A stretch of 64,000 nucleotides of DNA. It comes from Labia minor (Eukaryota > Arthropoda > Insecta > Dermaptera > Spongiphoridae). A model generated the notes under the pieces. The model saw only the letters and a program-made list of their open reading frames with translations. It was not told the origin of the DNA and did no database searches. Numbering within the stretch: the stretch's first letter is position 1; every line of letters starts with the position of its first letter. The stretch covers positions 43,475,155 to 43,539,154 of the forward strand of contig OY720347.1 of the NCBI GenBank assembly GCA_963082975.1, in the 5' to 3' direction. The translations under genes and the position numbers were made by a program. Shown here one piece after another: positions 10,703 through 22,120 of this stretch.

Positions 10703-12048
10703 AGGTGAAATGGGGTAAGTGCGGATCACTTTTTACAAAGTTTGACTTTGAACTAATAAAAAGTTGATTTATTTTAAAAATAATAATCTTATTTAGTATT
10801 ATTGAATTGTTATGTTACTACTAACCAATTTGTATTTATAGAAATATTCAATTATATTCAAAAATATGTTTAATATAATAAATTGTAACAAAAGGCAAGT
10901 AGACCGCACTTTCCCTGAAAACGGAGCAAGTGCGTACACGTATATTGCGAGCAAATTGAATCTTTATATGATGAATTCCGGGACAGGAGGAGAATTTCAC
11001 ACATTTTTACTATATACTGCTTTTTACAGAACTAAAATATGTTAATTAGTTTTAAAGTTGTCTGATTTAGAAAAAATTTAAATTTTAAATTTTAAAATAA
11101 AATTAGAAAAATTAGAAAAAATAAACATTAAAATTTTAATCTAAAACATAAAGAAAATAATAAAAATCATTTATATTTGAAACTTCTATTAATCGACTTC
11201 ACATTCTTCACATTCGTATTGTTTTTTCTTGATCCCTTATTGCATATATGTACCACACACCCACCTCTTACATATTATGCATTGAATCCAATCGTTATTT
11301 TCAATCTGGAAATCGCATTTACTCAAACAGCGTAAACTTTCATTTGATTCTTCAAGACTCGTTTGTTGAAATTTTACCTTTTCTTTTAAAATTCTAAACA
11401 TTACATCTTCTGCTCCACATCCAACTTTCCTTTTTTGTTTAAAGGTTTAGGCGCATTGCTTTTAATAGAACTCATTAGAATATCTTCAAAAGTAATTTCT
11501 GTTTCTGGAGGAATAAATTTAGTACAGTCTTCAATAAATGATTCCCTATTTCCTGAAGATTGTGCTACTATACTTTCCAGAGAAATCAGAAATATTTATT
11601 CCTAGTTAGTCTTTATTAAGAAATGCATTGCGATATGAGACAGCGCACTTGCCCTACATGATAGTATGCACTAGCCCCATGATAGGACATGTATAAGGCG
11701 TGATTTAAAAAGAGTATTTTTACTCATAAATTTAAAGATGTAGAGATAAACATATATTCTATATAAAATATAATCAATATATTATCTATTTACCAAAAAT
11801 CAAAACCCCAAAACACTATATTTAATATAGTACTAAGTTTTGTTATTGCAAGTCACAAAGTTACACGTGTTAATTTATTCGGGTGATTTCAAAAGAGTGA
11901 TATATTAGACGGGAAACGCACTCTAAATAGGTGATATCTATATGAAATGGTACATAATGATATAAAGTAGATAACTAAGTATTTTCCATACATTTTATTA
12001 TCATGTTGTGAGAAATATAACCGTTTACGCACTTACCCCACTGCACCT
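10703..12048 (-). mobile_element. pogo-like DNA transposon, internally decayed, TA duplication
   Basis: The left end AGGTGAAATGGGGTAAGTGC (from 10703) and the right end, read inverted from 12048, AGGTGCAGTGGGGTAAGTGC, form a terminal inverted repeat. The consensus core is TGGGGTAAGTGCG. Each end is flanked by TA (10701-10702 and 12049-12050), as expected for Tc1/mariner/pogo insertions. The 1346-bp element also has internal copies of the GCACTT / AAGTGCG motif (about 10905-10940 and 11645). A decayed protein remnant lies on the minus strand at 11189-11589. Superfamily assignment rests on the TA duplication and the zinc-finger tail. Confidence 0.7.
11189..11589 (-). pseudogene. Transposase C-terminal remnant with PHD-like zinc ligands
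   Basis: Minus-strand reading gives ISLESIVAQSSGNRESF, FIPPETEITFEDIL, a frameshift near 11425, then VMFRILKEKVKFQQTSLEES, NNDWIQCIICKRWVC, an in-frame stop, and QYECEECEVD before the final stop near 11189. The WIQC-x2-C-x2-W-x-C and YECEEC pattern resembles the PHD/zinc-binding tail often appended to pogo/jerky-type transposases. The N-terminal DNA-binding and DDE parts are missing between here and the 12048 end. It belongs to the enclosing 10703-12048 element and is not functional. Confidence 0.6.
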
Positions 12049-12050
12049 TA

Positions 12051-13837
12051 TCTTTATTTTCTATATTACTATTCTAGACATTTAAGGAATGATATACATT
12101 AATAATGATTAATAATAATATTTTCATTCAAAATCATGTGACATATTTTTAAGAAATAGCCCAGATAATAATTCTTCATAAAATTGAACTACAAAAAATA
12201 TTTCTTTTTATTTTTTATTATTTTTATTTATTATTGACCCTCAATATTTCAATAATTAAACTTTACCTTATAATTATAACAATTTCTCTTGATGAAAAAT
12301 TAATTTATATAAATTTGAATGTTTTTTATTTATTCTTATTTGATGTTATAAATGAAAGTGATGTGATATTCTCGCACCAATTTTTATTCTATTAAATCCA
12401 TTAAAATGAATCTGATCACAATGATTCTCTAGGGTCATTAAATTTCAATGTTTATTCGTTCTTGAAATTGTACAGGGATGAAAATAAAAAAGATTAAAAA
12501 GAAATTATTTTTCTTTCCAACTAAATAAAACGTTACAGAAAGGCGGCTGAATTTATTTTTAGCAATAAAGTAGCAACGATTTAATACGATTATTTATTCA
12601 TTTTTATTGGAAAGGGAAAAAAACTGAATGAAGGGAATAACGAGCGATATATTTTATAAAAGAATTGATTTCTAGGATACGATATAAATGTGATTTATAG
12701 AATAATGTTAATTAAAACATTTATGTTAATTTGATGATACAATAAATGTAGAGGAGAATATATATATAATCATTCATAAAAAATTAACGAGGATGCTGAG
12801 GGAGGCTTTATCAAAAGAGCTAACAGTAAATTTAATTCAAAAGGCCAACGAGCATAAAGAGGATTCATTTATAAAAACTACGATTGAAACGATCTTCTTT
12901 TAGTGCGCCAATCATACTCGACAAAAAATAAAAGAATATAAGAGAATTAATAAATTTATTTTAAGAGAAAAAGATAATTTTTTAATTTATATATTTTGCT
13001 ATTTATAAATATTTAATTTATTTTTTTATTTAATGAAAATCAAAATATGAAATTAATTAGATGAGTAATATAATAAGTAGATGGAATTATCCAAGTTCAA
13101 TACAATTCATTGGGAAACTATGATATATACTACTTCATTTTAATTTGATTATTTTAATAAATTATGATAAATAATAGTAATAATAATATATTCCTTAAAA
13201 CATAATAGTTAAAATAACTAAAAGAAATAGAAAAAAATCACATACTATATTGAGATGTTATCTTTTCTTATTCACAAATGACCTCATCCATATAGAAATT
13301 TCCCTCTTGCCATTCTTTTTTAATTGATATTGCATTAATATATTTTTATATTTAAAATATTTTAAAATTTTTTATTTAATTTCGAAATAAAATTAAAAAC
13401 ATTTATTTTAATAATATTTCAGAATCAAATTATGAAATATATTTATTAATCTTTCACCAAAACTATCTAAAAGTTATCTTATTTGTCTTACAAACATTGT
13501 AAGTTTATTTATGATATTTTAAAAACAATTTTTTAATCTGTTTTTGCGTTTAATTTAATTTAATTCATTCTTATAAATTTTTATTTTTTAATTTTATGTT
13601 TTTTTAAATCTATTTTTGTGTTTATTTTTTATTAAATTTCTAATTTATATTTATTTATTCATTGTTCTTTTATTAATTAATTTTTAGATAGTTTTATAAT
13701 TTTTAATATTTTTTCACTAAAATATTATTTAAATTTTATTAATATTATTTATTATTATTGAGGACCCCAAGCTCCATTCATTTTAATCAGATTGATGCAA
13801 TGATGTAACATTTAATAATTGTAATAAATTGTATATC
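12051..13837. other. A+T-rich stretch, no gene recognised
   Basis: Continuous A+T-rich sequence with no open frame above chance, no transposon end and no RNA gene that I can recognise. Confidence 0.6.
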
Positions 13838-13885
13838 AATATTTTCTAAAGGATCGAGCGATAGCTCGGTCTTCCAGGTACTAAG
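13838..13885 (+). repeat. Short repeat with CGAGC-GATA-GCTCG hairpin, copy 1
   Basis: AAGGATCGAGCGATAGCTCG followed by GTCTTCCAGGTAC. The CGAGC/GCTCG arms form a 5-bp stem with a GATA loop. A second direct copy lies at 15255-15295. Similarity continues weakly leftward into ATTTAA-AATTGTAATAA, so the repeat may be about 80-90 bp long. The family is not recognised. Confidence 0.55.
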
Positions 13886-14059
13886 TAGATTAATAGACCA
13901 AAGGGTTGAAAAATAGAGTAGACAATAAGCAATTATAACATAATTTTTAAGTAGAAAATAATTATTATTTCTTATAAAAATCAATAAATAATATAAAAAG
14001 TAGACAAAGACTTAGAAAGATTGTGACGGGTAACGGTTAGTCTCTTCTCTATGATCCCA

Positions 14060-14370
14060 ATAGAAAGGATTTCTACTTAAAGGAGTAGCGTCCCTGCCCT
14101 CACGTGAGCTCATGATTCCTTGCATAGGAGGGGAATCATGTCCTCTTTCAATCCTTTTAATCCTTCCCCCCTTCCTTCAAAAAATCAAGCTTATTTGGAT
14201 GAAGGAGAATATCTAGCATAGAATCATTAAAAAGTAAAAAATGAAATCTTGACTCTTATACAGACTACTATATATATTTGAATTAACCCCCCGAAGAGGG
14301 GGCATTTTATGACTAGCAAAACCTGACGACTGAGACATATGTTATAAGTCCCTCTGAGAGGACCCACCTC
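14060..14370. other. Hairpin-rich, GC-elevated patch
   Basis: Four local inverted repeats lie in about 300 bases: GGA..CTACT/AGTAG..TCC (14067-14093), a perfect 9-bp CATGATTCC/GGAATCATG stem (14111-14140), CCCCC/GGGGG (14287-14302) and TCCCTCT/AGAGGA (14349-14362). There is no open frame through the region. It could be a structured transcript, part of an unrecognised repeat, or chance in a GC-richer patch. Confidence 0.35.
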
Positions 14371-15254
14371 TATTACGCTTCATATTGATAGAAATCTTGG
14401 AGCTCATATTTATTGTATTCTTTGGAGATTTAGAAGAAGCAATCTATTGAATGTTTTTCATTTTATTAAAATTTTTGACTAAATCTTGTAAATTGTGACC
14501 AAGACAAATCCATTCAACATAATTTTCTAAAGATTATAAATAAAATTGATTTTTAGTATCATTAAATGGAATTTTTAATTAATTTTAATATCAATTTATT
14601 TTTACAAAAAAATATTGCCTTATAACAACAGGTAAAACCTATACGAATATATTCATTATGAAACGTAGATTCATTTTCACTAGTATTATATAATTTAACG
14701 GTGCTTCTTAAATATTAATTATCGAATTTTGACAGATTGAAAAGATTAGCCGCCATGTTGACTGGCCGCCACCTCAAATGCTTTTCTTATCCGTGATCTT
14801 GAAGGGGACAATTGTTTTTTAATTCCTGCATAGCAATCTCTTGCTTACCCCCAATGGATGAGATTCAACTGCCTTTGGCTTTATTTCCCTAATACTCGCT
14901 TGTTATATACCTACTCTACATTAATTTGACATATTCATCTTCAGTTTTAATATATTATTTGATTTTATAAAGTTAAATTATTATATAATAATAGAAACCA
15001 GTATTTTTATTTTTTTTATATCTTATCTTATTATACTAGTAAAATTGTATATATATAAAATAGGATCAAATATTTTATCAAGTTAATTTGAATATATTTT
15101 TCATCTTGAAATGAAATGTTATTTTAATTAATATGTACCATTTTAGGGAACAAATTTTTGATGGGTTATTTTTAGAAAATCCATTTAACAATTGTAATAA
15201 TAATTAAAAAATTGTAAAATTTTTAAAATTTATAATAATAAATATTATAAATTT
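14371..15254. other. A+T-rich stretch, no gene recognised
   Basis: A slightly GC-richer spot occurs at about 14748-14780 (two GCCGCCA motifs). No open frame or transposon end was recognised. Confidence 0.5.
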
Positions 15255-15295
15255 GTAAAAAGGTCGAGCGATAGCTCGTGTTCTAGGTACATTAT
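15255..15295 (+). repeat. Short repeat with CGAGC-GATA-GCTCG hairpin, copy 2
   Basis: AAAGGTCGAGCGATAGCTCG followed by TGTTCTAGGTAC. This is the direct repeat of 13838-13885 at a distance of about 1.4 kb, in the same orientation. Confidence 0.55.
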
Positions 15296-15529
15296 TATAT
15301 TTAATAACATTAAATTTGCAAATGGTAATAAAACTTTTTTTATTTGAATATGCAATATTTAATTCTATTTAATGAAATAATTGGACAACTCTTAATAATA
15401 GATGAATATTAAATCATAATCTATGAAAATTAGAGATTATATATTCAGGTTGAGATGAGTGGCTAGAATTGCTGAGAAATGACTATAAAAAAATTTGTTT
15501 GAGGGGAAACTAGTGGTGTCATCCTAAAT

Positions 15530-15822
15530 CAGGGATGTCCAACACGCGGCCCACTCAAAGTTTTGATGCGGCCCACTATCGACTCATTTTGGAGTTAAAT
15601 TTTAAAGAATTCATAGTCCGGCAAGCGACCTATAACTTCGAGGCTATAAAAAAAAGGCTGTGTGCAACATTCAAAAACAAAAAACCACCTCTATCCCCAA
15701 AAATCTCCATAAGTTTTGAGACATTCACTAGCTAGGCTTAACATATTCTGGTAATTTTGCGGCCCAGTTAAATATTTAAGTTTGCGATGTGGCCCATTAA
15801 ATTAAAAGGTTGGACATCCCTG
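15530..15822. mobile_element. hAT-type MITE with perfect 8-bp target duplication
   Basis: The element begins CAGGGATGTCCAAC and ends GTTGGACATCCCTG, a perfect 14-bp terminal inverted repeat. Subterminal GCGGCCCA motifs occur on both sides. It is flanked by the identical 8-mer TCCTAAAT at 15522-15529 and 15823-15830. CAGGG..ends with 8-bp duplications are diagnostic of the hAT superfamily. At 293 bp with no transposase domain it is non-autonomous. The open frame across it (15535-15735) is not a gene. Confidence 0.93.
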
Positions 15823-15952
15823 TCCTAAATGTTTTACAAATGGTCGGTAATAGTTTTGTGCAAAAAAATTGGAAAACAATAAACTATATTTTATTCACAA
15901 CAAACTTCAAATTTTTATTATTTTGTGAATCTCAAAACAAATTAAATAAACT

Positions 15953-16205
15953 TTACAATAGACTCCAAATACTTTTTTGATTTTCTGAATGCTCCTTTTC
16001 TTTCTTTTTCTTGATTCTGGTGTCATCGGCTGAATGTTTTCCTTCACGAAGCCAGGATTTTACGAAAGGTATTGGATCCCAATCAGAAATTGGCTTTCCA
16101 ATCATAAATATCGTCATGAAATGGCCAATATTTTCAACGAGAAGTGAATTTCTTTTATCTGTTGCTATATTATTCATTTCAACTTCGGCTGAACAGACAA
16201 ATTAG
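15953..16205 (-). pseudogene. hAT transposase C-terminal (dimerisation) remnant
   Basis: The minus-strand frame, open for about 75 codons, reads AEVEMNNIATDKRNSLLVEN, then a short hydrophobic stretch, then KPISDWDPIPFVKSWLREGK and HSADDTR before a Lys/Glu-rich tail and stop. The NNI-TDKRN-LL-EN block followed by DP-P-V--WL is the pattern I associate with the C-terminus of hAT-type transposases and their ZNF862/KIAA1586-like relatives. Upstream catalytic parts are absent. It lies 130 bases from the hAT MITE at 15530-15822 but has no visible terminal repeats of its own. A domesticated exon cannot be excluded from this window alone. Confidence 0.55.
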
Positions 16206-16239
16206 ATTAGTTAGTAGATATAAAAATATTTTAACAACG

Positions 16240-16440
16240 GGTTCTTTCGAATCGATTAGAAAACAACAGAATCATCAAGAACGCGGTAGAAATAAAAACA
16301 ATATACAATCGTAAACAAGAACATGAGAGAATTTGGGGAGAATTGGAATTGGATGGAGCTATCTCAGGATAAAGACGGTTGAAGGAATATGGTTGCTGCG
16401 AGTAAAAAGTTGCACATTCACAGATATACAAAAATATAGA
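16240..16440 (+). pseudogene. LINE 3' tail fragment
   Basis: Equivalent to the C-terminal tail of the LINE at 6350-6535. The clearest part is CATGAGAGAATTTGGGGAGA (compare CGTGAGAGAGATGGGAGAGA) followed by GGTTGAAGGAATATGGTTGC and TGCGAGTAAAAAGTTGCACA. The reading frame is broken. The tail runs into CAGATATACAAAAATATAG. Confidence 0.65.
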
Positions 16441-17039
16441 TTATTCATTCGAGGGTTATATCCTCATTTTGATAGTTTTATTTTAATTCACATAAGTACA
16501 CATCAAATATCAACTAATAAAATAATCAAAACTAAACTGGAAAATACTAATCTCCATTAATCATGGGGTTTTAATAACTTCTTAGATTAATTAAAGTTAA
16601 CTATTTGAAAGTATTCTATATATACTAACTAGTCAGCTCCCATTTAGCCAAGGCACTCTCTGTCCCTAAAGTTACAATAAAATACTTAACTAAAAATTAA
16701 AATGATCATTTTAAAATTAAATAAAGTAGTTTATAAAAACACATATTTCAATTAATATATTATTTAAACCTATTTTATTTATACAGATAAATAGATTAGG
16801 TTTTTGTTTTTTCTCAATGTTTGAAATAAGAATACATCACTCATCTCATATATATATGCAAAATTTAATTCCCATCCATTATATAATTTGTCATATAATC
16901 ATTAATTTTTAGAAAGATATAAATTTTTATAAATATTGATTTATAGTATAATTGATTTTAGCCAATCTAAAAAAAAGACCAGTGGGTAGCCAGAAAACAA
17001 ACACCAGGTAAATACAATACAAAAACCGATATGAGGAAT

Positions 17040-17112
17040 TTTTGAGTGTCGGATTAAGGGAGTTGTGGTGAAGTGGGTTCGGACTTTCGAATTCAATAGT
17101 CCCTGACAGATG
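17040..17112 (+). pseudogene. Very short LINE 3' tail fragment
   Basis: GAAGTGGGTTCGGACTTTCG followed by AATTCAATAGTCCCTGACAG resembles the last 60 bases of the LINE tail (GCGGCCAAGAACTTTCGAAT, TCCGTAGAGCCACAGAG). The call depends on about 30 matching bases. Confidence 0.4.
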
Positions 17113-19693
17113 AATGATCTTTTTTGTTATCTCTTTCTACAATGTTATCTCTCTTTCTCTCCTTACGAATTCGTATAAAATTTTGCTGGTTAATATACCT
17201 TTAATATATAAAAACCATTTTAGAAATTATCTTTGGAATCTAAACACATTTAGGTCATCATTATCATTTTTATTTTATTTTCATTTTATTTCTATTTATT
17301 AAAACATTTTTAAATCATTTTTTTTTTCAATTTGCTGAAGTTTGAACTCTCATTCTTAAGTTCTGTATCTCACTTTACCATTTCAACTTGAATGAAGGAA
17401 TTTGAAATTATTTGATTGATATTTTTTTTTCTTATATAATCTTAGACTTTAATTATCAAAGAAGCCATCTTATATAATGCGTATTATAACTGCAATATCA
17501 AAGATTTATTTTCTTTAATCTTTATACTTTATGAAAATAATTCGATATAATGGATTAAAATAATTAACCCAAAAAATAAAGAGATGATTTGTTGGAAAAT
17601 TTATTTAATTAAATTTAAAATTACATTTAATTAAAGACATCGGTTGTTTATATTAAGAGTAGAAGAGAATGGAGAAAGAGGAAGGAGGATTTGGAATGGA
17701 TTGTTAAAATAATCAGAACATTAATTCATTTTAACACTTTAAGTCTATGATTAACAGGATGCGTTAAAGGGATATATATATGATATCCTAATGAGAAGAA
17801 TAATTATGATCAGGAGGATAATCAATATACTTTAGACAGTTTTCTTTCTTTTACAGATGTAGAAGCAGAGGAATGGAAAATCTCCTTTTATTGATTCTAT
17901 CTCCTTTTAAAGGTAGGTTATTTCTATTTCTTATATATAATTAACTCTTAAATATGTAGTTTATACTAGCATTAGAACTATTAACTTATTATTACACTAA
18001 AGAATAGTAATTTTTATTTTATAACATATCACTTATAAAACTCATAGAAAAAGTTGTAATATATACAACAACTATAAAATTTTCATATTTCTTTATGTTT
18101 TAAGTCCCCAAGAGTTCATAACATACATTTTTATGATAATGTTTATGTGTGTATATGTGGCTGAATGCATTGTTTGTACGACTAAACTCAATTTTTTTAT
18201 ATGAGTTAAATAAATCAGAAAAGAACCAACGCGAATCGTTGTGGGCAAAATCGAATTTTCCTTTCTTCCGGTTGAGGTTCAAACTTTTTGTCCTATATAT
18301 TTTGAAAAATGTTTTCCGATATAAAATTGTATGTTTCTTAGAATAATTCTTTTTTTTGATATTCTTAATTATTAAATAAATAAATTCATTAAAATATATA
18401 CATAAATTATTTTTAATTTTATTTTTAATGAAATTAAATAAACAATCCTTATAGTAATTTAAAAAAGTGAATTTATAACAAATTTTGGTAATTATAGATA
18501 AAAAAATTATTAAAAAAATGTATCGTATAATATTTCTTATTTTTTTGTTATAATACTAAGTATATTTTGGAATGCAAAGATCTCATGTAATTCTTTATTA
18601 TATTCTCACTAATTTCATCCATTTTCGACTTCTTGAAACGAATCTGAACAATATACATATATTTAAATTTTCAATATATATTTTCTTAAATTAATATATA
18701 TATATATATATATATAACGATATATTAAAAGTGTATAAAAATTTAAAATTACTATTAATATTCAAAATAAATTATCGAATTTGTATTTATTTTAATTTTT
18801 GTAGATAAAATTAATATCTTTGCAGTACTTTATAATTTCCCCCTTTCTAGAAAATTTTTTATATATTTTAAAGGAAAAAAGTGGAGCATATTAGATATTT
18901 GTCCTCAAGCATTAGAGACCTCTCCAATGACTAACTTCAAATTAGATTCAATTCACATCATTACATGAATAAATTCAATATTTTGTAAATAATGAATTAT
19001 ACAATCGGGTCAAAATTGTTTAAAATTGTACTTAAAGAACTTTACTCTAATTTTTAAATTTTTAAAAAATATTTATTTTTATTATTTTACATCCAAAGGA
19101 AAGAATATTAATAGTATTTTTTTTAATTTTTATAAATTGACAAATAATTATAGATTTGTAAACAAATGATTGCAGTCATATTTTGGTGAGAAATATTTTT
19201 AAATAACAATCATAAGAGAATGGAGGAGGGGTGATGAAATAATATATATAAAAACAAATAACTTCATTGTTTTGTAATAAAAGCCGGACTATATAGATTT
19301 CCGATTCTTTACTCGTTTGATCTTTTCTGGAATTCGAATATTTAAATCTAATTTATTTGCTCCAGTTCACAGAACAGAAAACAAATCTGTAAACTCCATC
19401 CGCTTTAGATCGAACAACTTTTATTTCCGAAATAATATATTCGATCATTTTTAAGCTCGATATTCTGTTTTTTTTCGGCTCTAAAGTGTCATATATCTAA
19501 AAAATGTTATTTCCTGACAGCGAACTGGCAGAACATTTCCATTTATCTCTTCGATTTGAGATCAAATTTACTCTCTTAGAATCCCCCAAAGAAGAGATTT
19601 CATCATTTATTTTAATCATTTTTTTTAACAGATTACTCTTATCAAACGAATTGAAATTATTGGTTTTCATATCTGATTGAATATATAATTAGA
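17113..19693. other. A+T-rich stretch, no gene recognised
   Basis: Contains a (TA)n tract near 18697-18716 and scattered short open frames (for example 18149-18346) without recognisable domains. No transposon ends were seen. Confidence 0.55.
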
Positions 19694-20298
19694 TTTTTAC
19701 TATCTCGCCATATTGCGATCACGAAAATTTTCGATGTTGAGATTTTGATGTTTTTATACGTTTTGAAGGTTCCTGAATCATTTTCACTAAGGTTGAGAGA
19801 AATGTCTGTCTCTCTCTGTGTGTGTGGTGTGTGTGTGTATGTATGTAACCAAGATTACGCAAAAACGGTTTGAGCTAAAATGATGAAATTTGGTACATGG
19901 GCATTATTCAAAATTCATAGTTTTCTATCACCTTTTGAGAAATGTAGCTCAACCGGAAGAGGGACATTACCTACAACGTTTTGATTTTTTTTCTTCTAAA
20001 GTGACCATAAAAATAAAGATATATGTTTGATAATTTTTCACATGATTAAAAATTGTATAAAACTGCTATATATAGAATTTCAGCTTGAAGTACCAGAATT
20101 AATTTTTTAACACTGCAAATCTCACGCGCCAACACGTGACGTGGTGCCATCAACAAAGAGTCAAACATGCGCTGGTTTAATAAATATTATTTATTAATTT
20201 TAATTTATAAATTAATTAATTTAATTTAATTTAAATTAATATATGTTATTTAATTCAATTCAAATTTGCGAGATAGTCGGGTGGAGACACTCCAGATT
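19694..20298 (+). mobile_element. Family B repeat (HINE-like), copy 1
   Basis: Left tip TTTTTACTATCTCGCCA. Then come an AAAATTTTCGATGTTGAGAT block, a (GT)n/(GTAT)n microsatellite at 19807-19848, the core GGTTTGAGCTAAAATGATGA followed by AATTTGG, CCGGAAGAGGG, and CACGTGACGTGG at about 20135. Next is an A+T-rich spacer with nested TTTAATTTAA repeats. The right end is GCGAGATAGTCGGGTGGAGA followed by CACTCCAG and a T run. GCGAGATAGT on the right is inverted to ACTATCTCGC on the left, and TGGAGACACTCCA is a terminal hairpin. There is no coding capacity. The layout matches Helentron-associated non-autonomous elements. Confidence 0.85.
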
Positions 20299-21519
20299 TT
20301 TTTTATTTCATATATAATTGACATTTTAGTATATTATATTCATCTATTGGTGACATTCATTTTCTCATTTGTTTAGGCTGTAAATGTTATTTTATACAGA
20401 TGAAAGGTTCTCGTTTGGAAGTTTTGATTTTGTTAGGGATCAAAAGTTTACCATCTTCAGAATACAAATTCATTTTAATAATAAACTAGAAAAGCAATAT
20501 GAATAAAATTTAAAAGAATATAAAAATATATAACTTGCCTTTATAAATTAAAGATAATAAGTGAATAAATAATAATTAACTAAATTCAGTGATGAACATT
20601 AAAAATATATATTATATTGAAAAAATTTACAAAAATTTTTAAGAATAATAATCTATTTCTTTTTCAATTTATAATAGAATTAAAAAATAAATTAAGTAGA
20701 TGGTAAAAGAACGATAATTTAATTTTTCAAGTTTGATTGATTATTAGGACAATACTGAATTTTATAAAAAATAAAAATACAAATAAATAAATAAAAATAC
20801 AAATTATCAATTTTATCATTTGAAATATTTTAACAAAATTAGTCCAATGTATTTATAATAGCTTTAATATTGATTTCTTTTAAATTTAACTAGAGTGATA
20901 ATCAGAGTCAGAAAATATATATGAATATAATTTTATTACAAATTATTAGAATTTTATTTTTAAAATATATCTACTGTTTTTTCATGCATATAAAACAAAG
21001 GATTTTAAACAACATTTATATTAAACTAAAGTTCTGTAACCGTGTGTAATGATGAGTAAATTTATTATTATAATATTATATAAATTCTCTGAAATTTGTG
21101 AAGTGATTAAAATCTTTGTTTGCTTATGATTTATGAGAGTTATTTATTATAAATCATAGAATGGTACAATATTAATTAAAATATAAAATCATATAGTTTG
21201 TAATCTCCCTTTGAATTGTTTGTAAATTCTCAATTTTTTTCTTATATTCTATTTAAATCGATATTATGAATTATGAGATGTATTAAATGCCTGATACGTA
21301 TTTAAACCTAGTATTTAACTCCATAAACCTGATTATTAATTAAAGTTTACATAATTGGATACTGCGAAAATTATTTCACTTAAATAAAAAATTGAATAGA
21401 ATTGTTAAAATTGAGATAAATTAATTATTTTCAATTGCATCTTGTATTATTAAATTAATTTTTTCGATTTGTGTATGTAATAATAAAAAAAAAGTTTTAA
21501 ACAAATAATGTATATTATA
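20299..21519. other. A+T-rich stretch, no gene recognised
   Basis: No open frame of note and no recognised repeat between family B copy 1 and the solo B fragment at 21520. Confidence 0.55.
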
Positions 21520-21545
21520 AATTTTTACTATCTCGCCAGACTACT
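21520..21545 (+). repeat. Solo left tip of family B repeat
   Basis: ATTTTTACTATCTCGCCAGA matches the left tip of the full B copies at 19694 and 55881. The sequence then diverges (CTACTGGTAAAG). It is a truncated insertion or deletion remnant. Confidence 0.7.
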
Positions 21546-21649
21546 GGTAAAGTAAATCTTTAAAGTATATAAATATATTATATAATATTATAATATATCA
21601 TTTCTTCAAACATCTTGAGCCTATTTTCTCTCATCTCTTTTAACTCCCT

Positions 21650-21945
21650 TTCTACAATGTCAGTCCAGCCGACCGCTTTTCAACAAATAGATTTTTCGTT
21701 TTAGCTTTCTCATTCTTACCACGTGTCCTACTCATCGCAACCTTTCCTATTTAATCACCTTATCTATGTCTAGAGATTCATAGAGGTCATACATTTCCTC
21801 GTTATGCTCGGCCATTCCCCTGTGGCCTTATCTTCCTTTGGTCCATAAATGCTTTTAAAAATTTTATTTTCAAATATTCTAAATCTACTCTCTTCCCCGA
21901 AGGTCATAGACCACGCCTCATTCATTAAATACAACTAACATTAAA
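21650..21945 (-). pseudogene. LINE reverse transcriptase C-terminal fragment
   Basis: The minus strand reads VVFNEAWSMTFGEESRFRIF, then ENKIFKSIYGPKEDKATGEW. Continuing with frame breaks it gives equivalents of HNEELYDLYASPD and RWAGHV-RM, homologous to 6080-6340 in the larger LINE. It joins directly to an endonuclease remnant at 21955 without the intervening RT palm, so this copy has lost its catalytic core. It is probably the 3' part of one decayed LINE extending to 23770. Confidence 0.8.
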
Positions 21946-21954
21946 ATTATATAT

Positions 21955-22120
21955 TTTTAATTGATATTTCTATAGCCATAAACTCAATAGATTATGCATT
22001 AAAGCTGTTTGAGTCAATCATCACCCGAAATACTTTATTATTTTAAATAAAAATAGTTACTCCACCACCGGCTATTTCATTCCTGTCTGTGGTTGAGCCT
22101 ATATTCAGTGATATAATACA
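21955..22120 (-). pseudogene. LINE endonuclease (APE-type) remnant
   Basis: The minus strand reads ISLNIGSTTDRNEIAGGGVT followed by IFI, then stops and RVMIDSNSF, then IEFMAIEISIKNI. An R/N-x-x-GGGV-x-I/L-Y/F-I turn followed by -IE-LAIEI-L-N is the usual pattern around the GGG loop of AP-endonuclease domains in LINE ORF2. Only this segment is recognisable. It sits between the ORF1 remnant (right) and the RT C-terminus (left) in the order expected for a minus-strand LINE. Confidence 0.6.
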
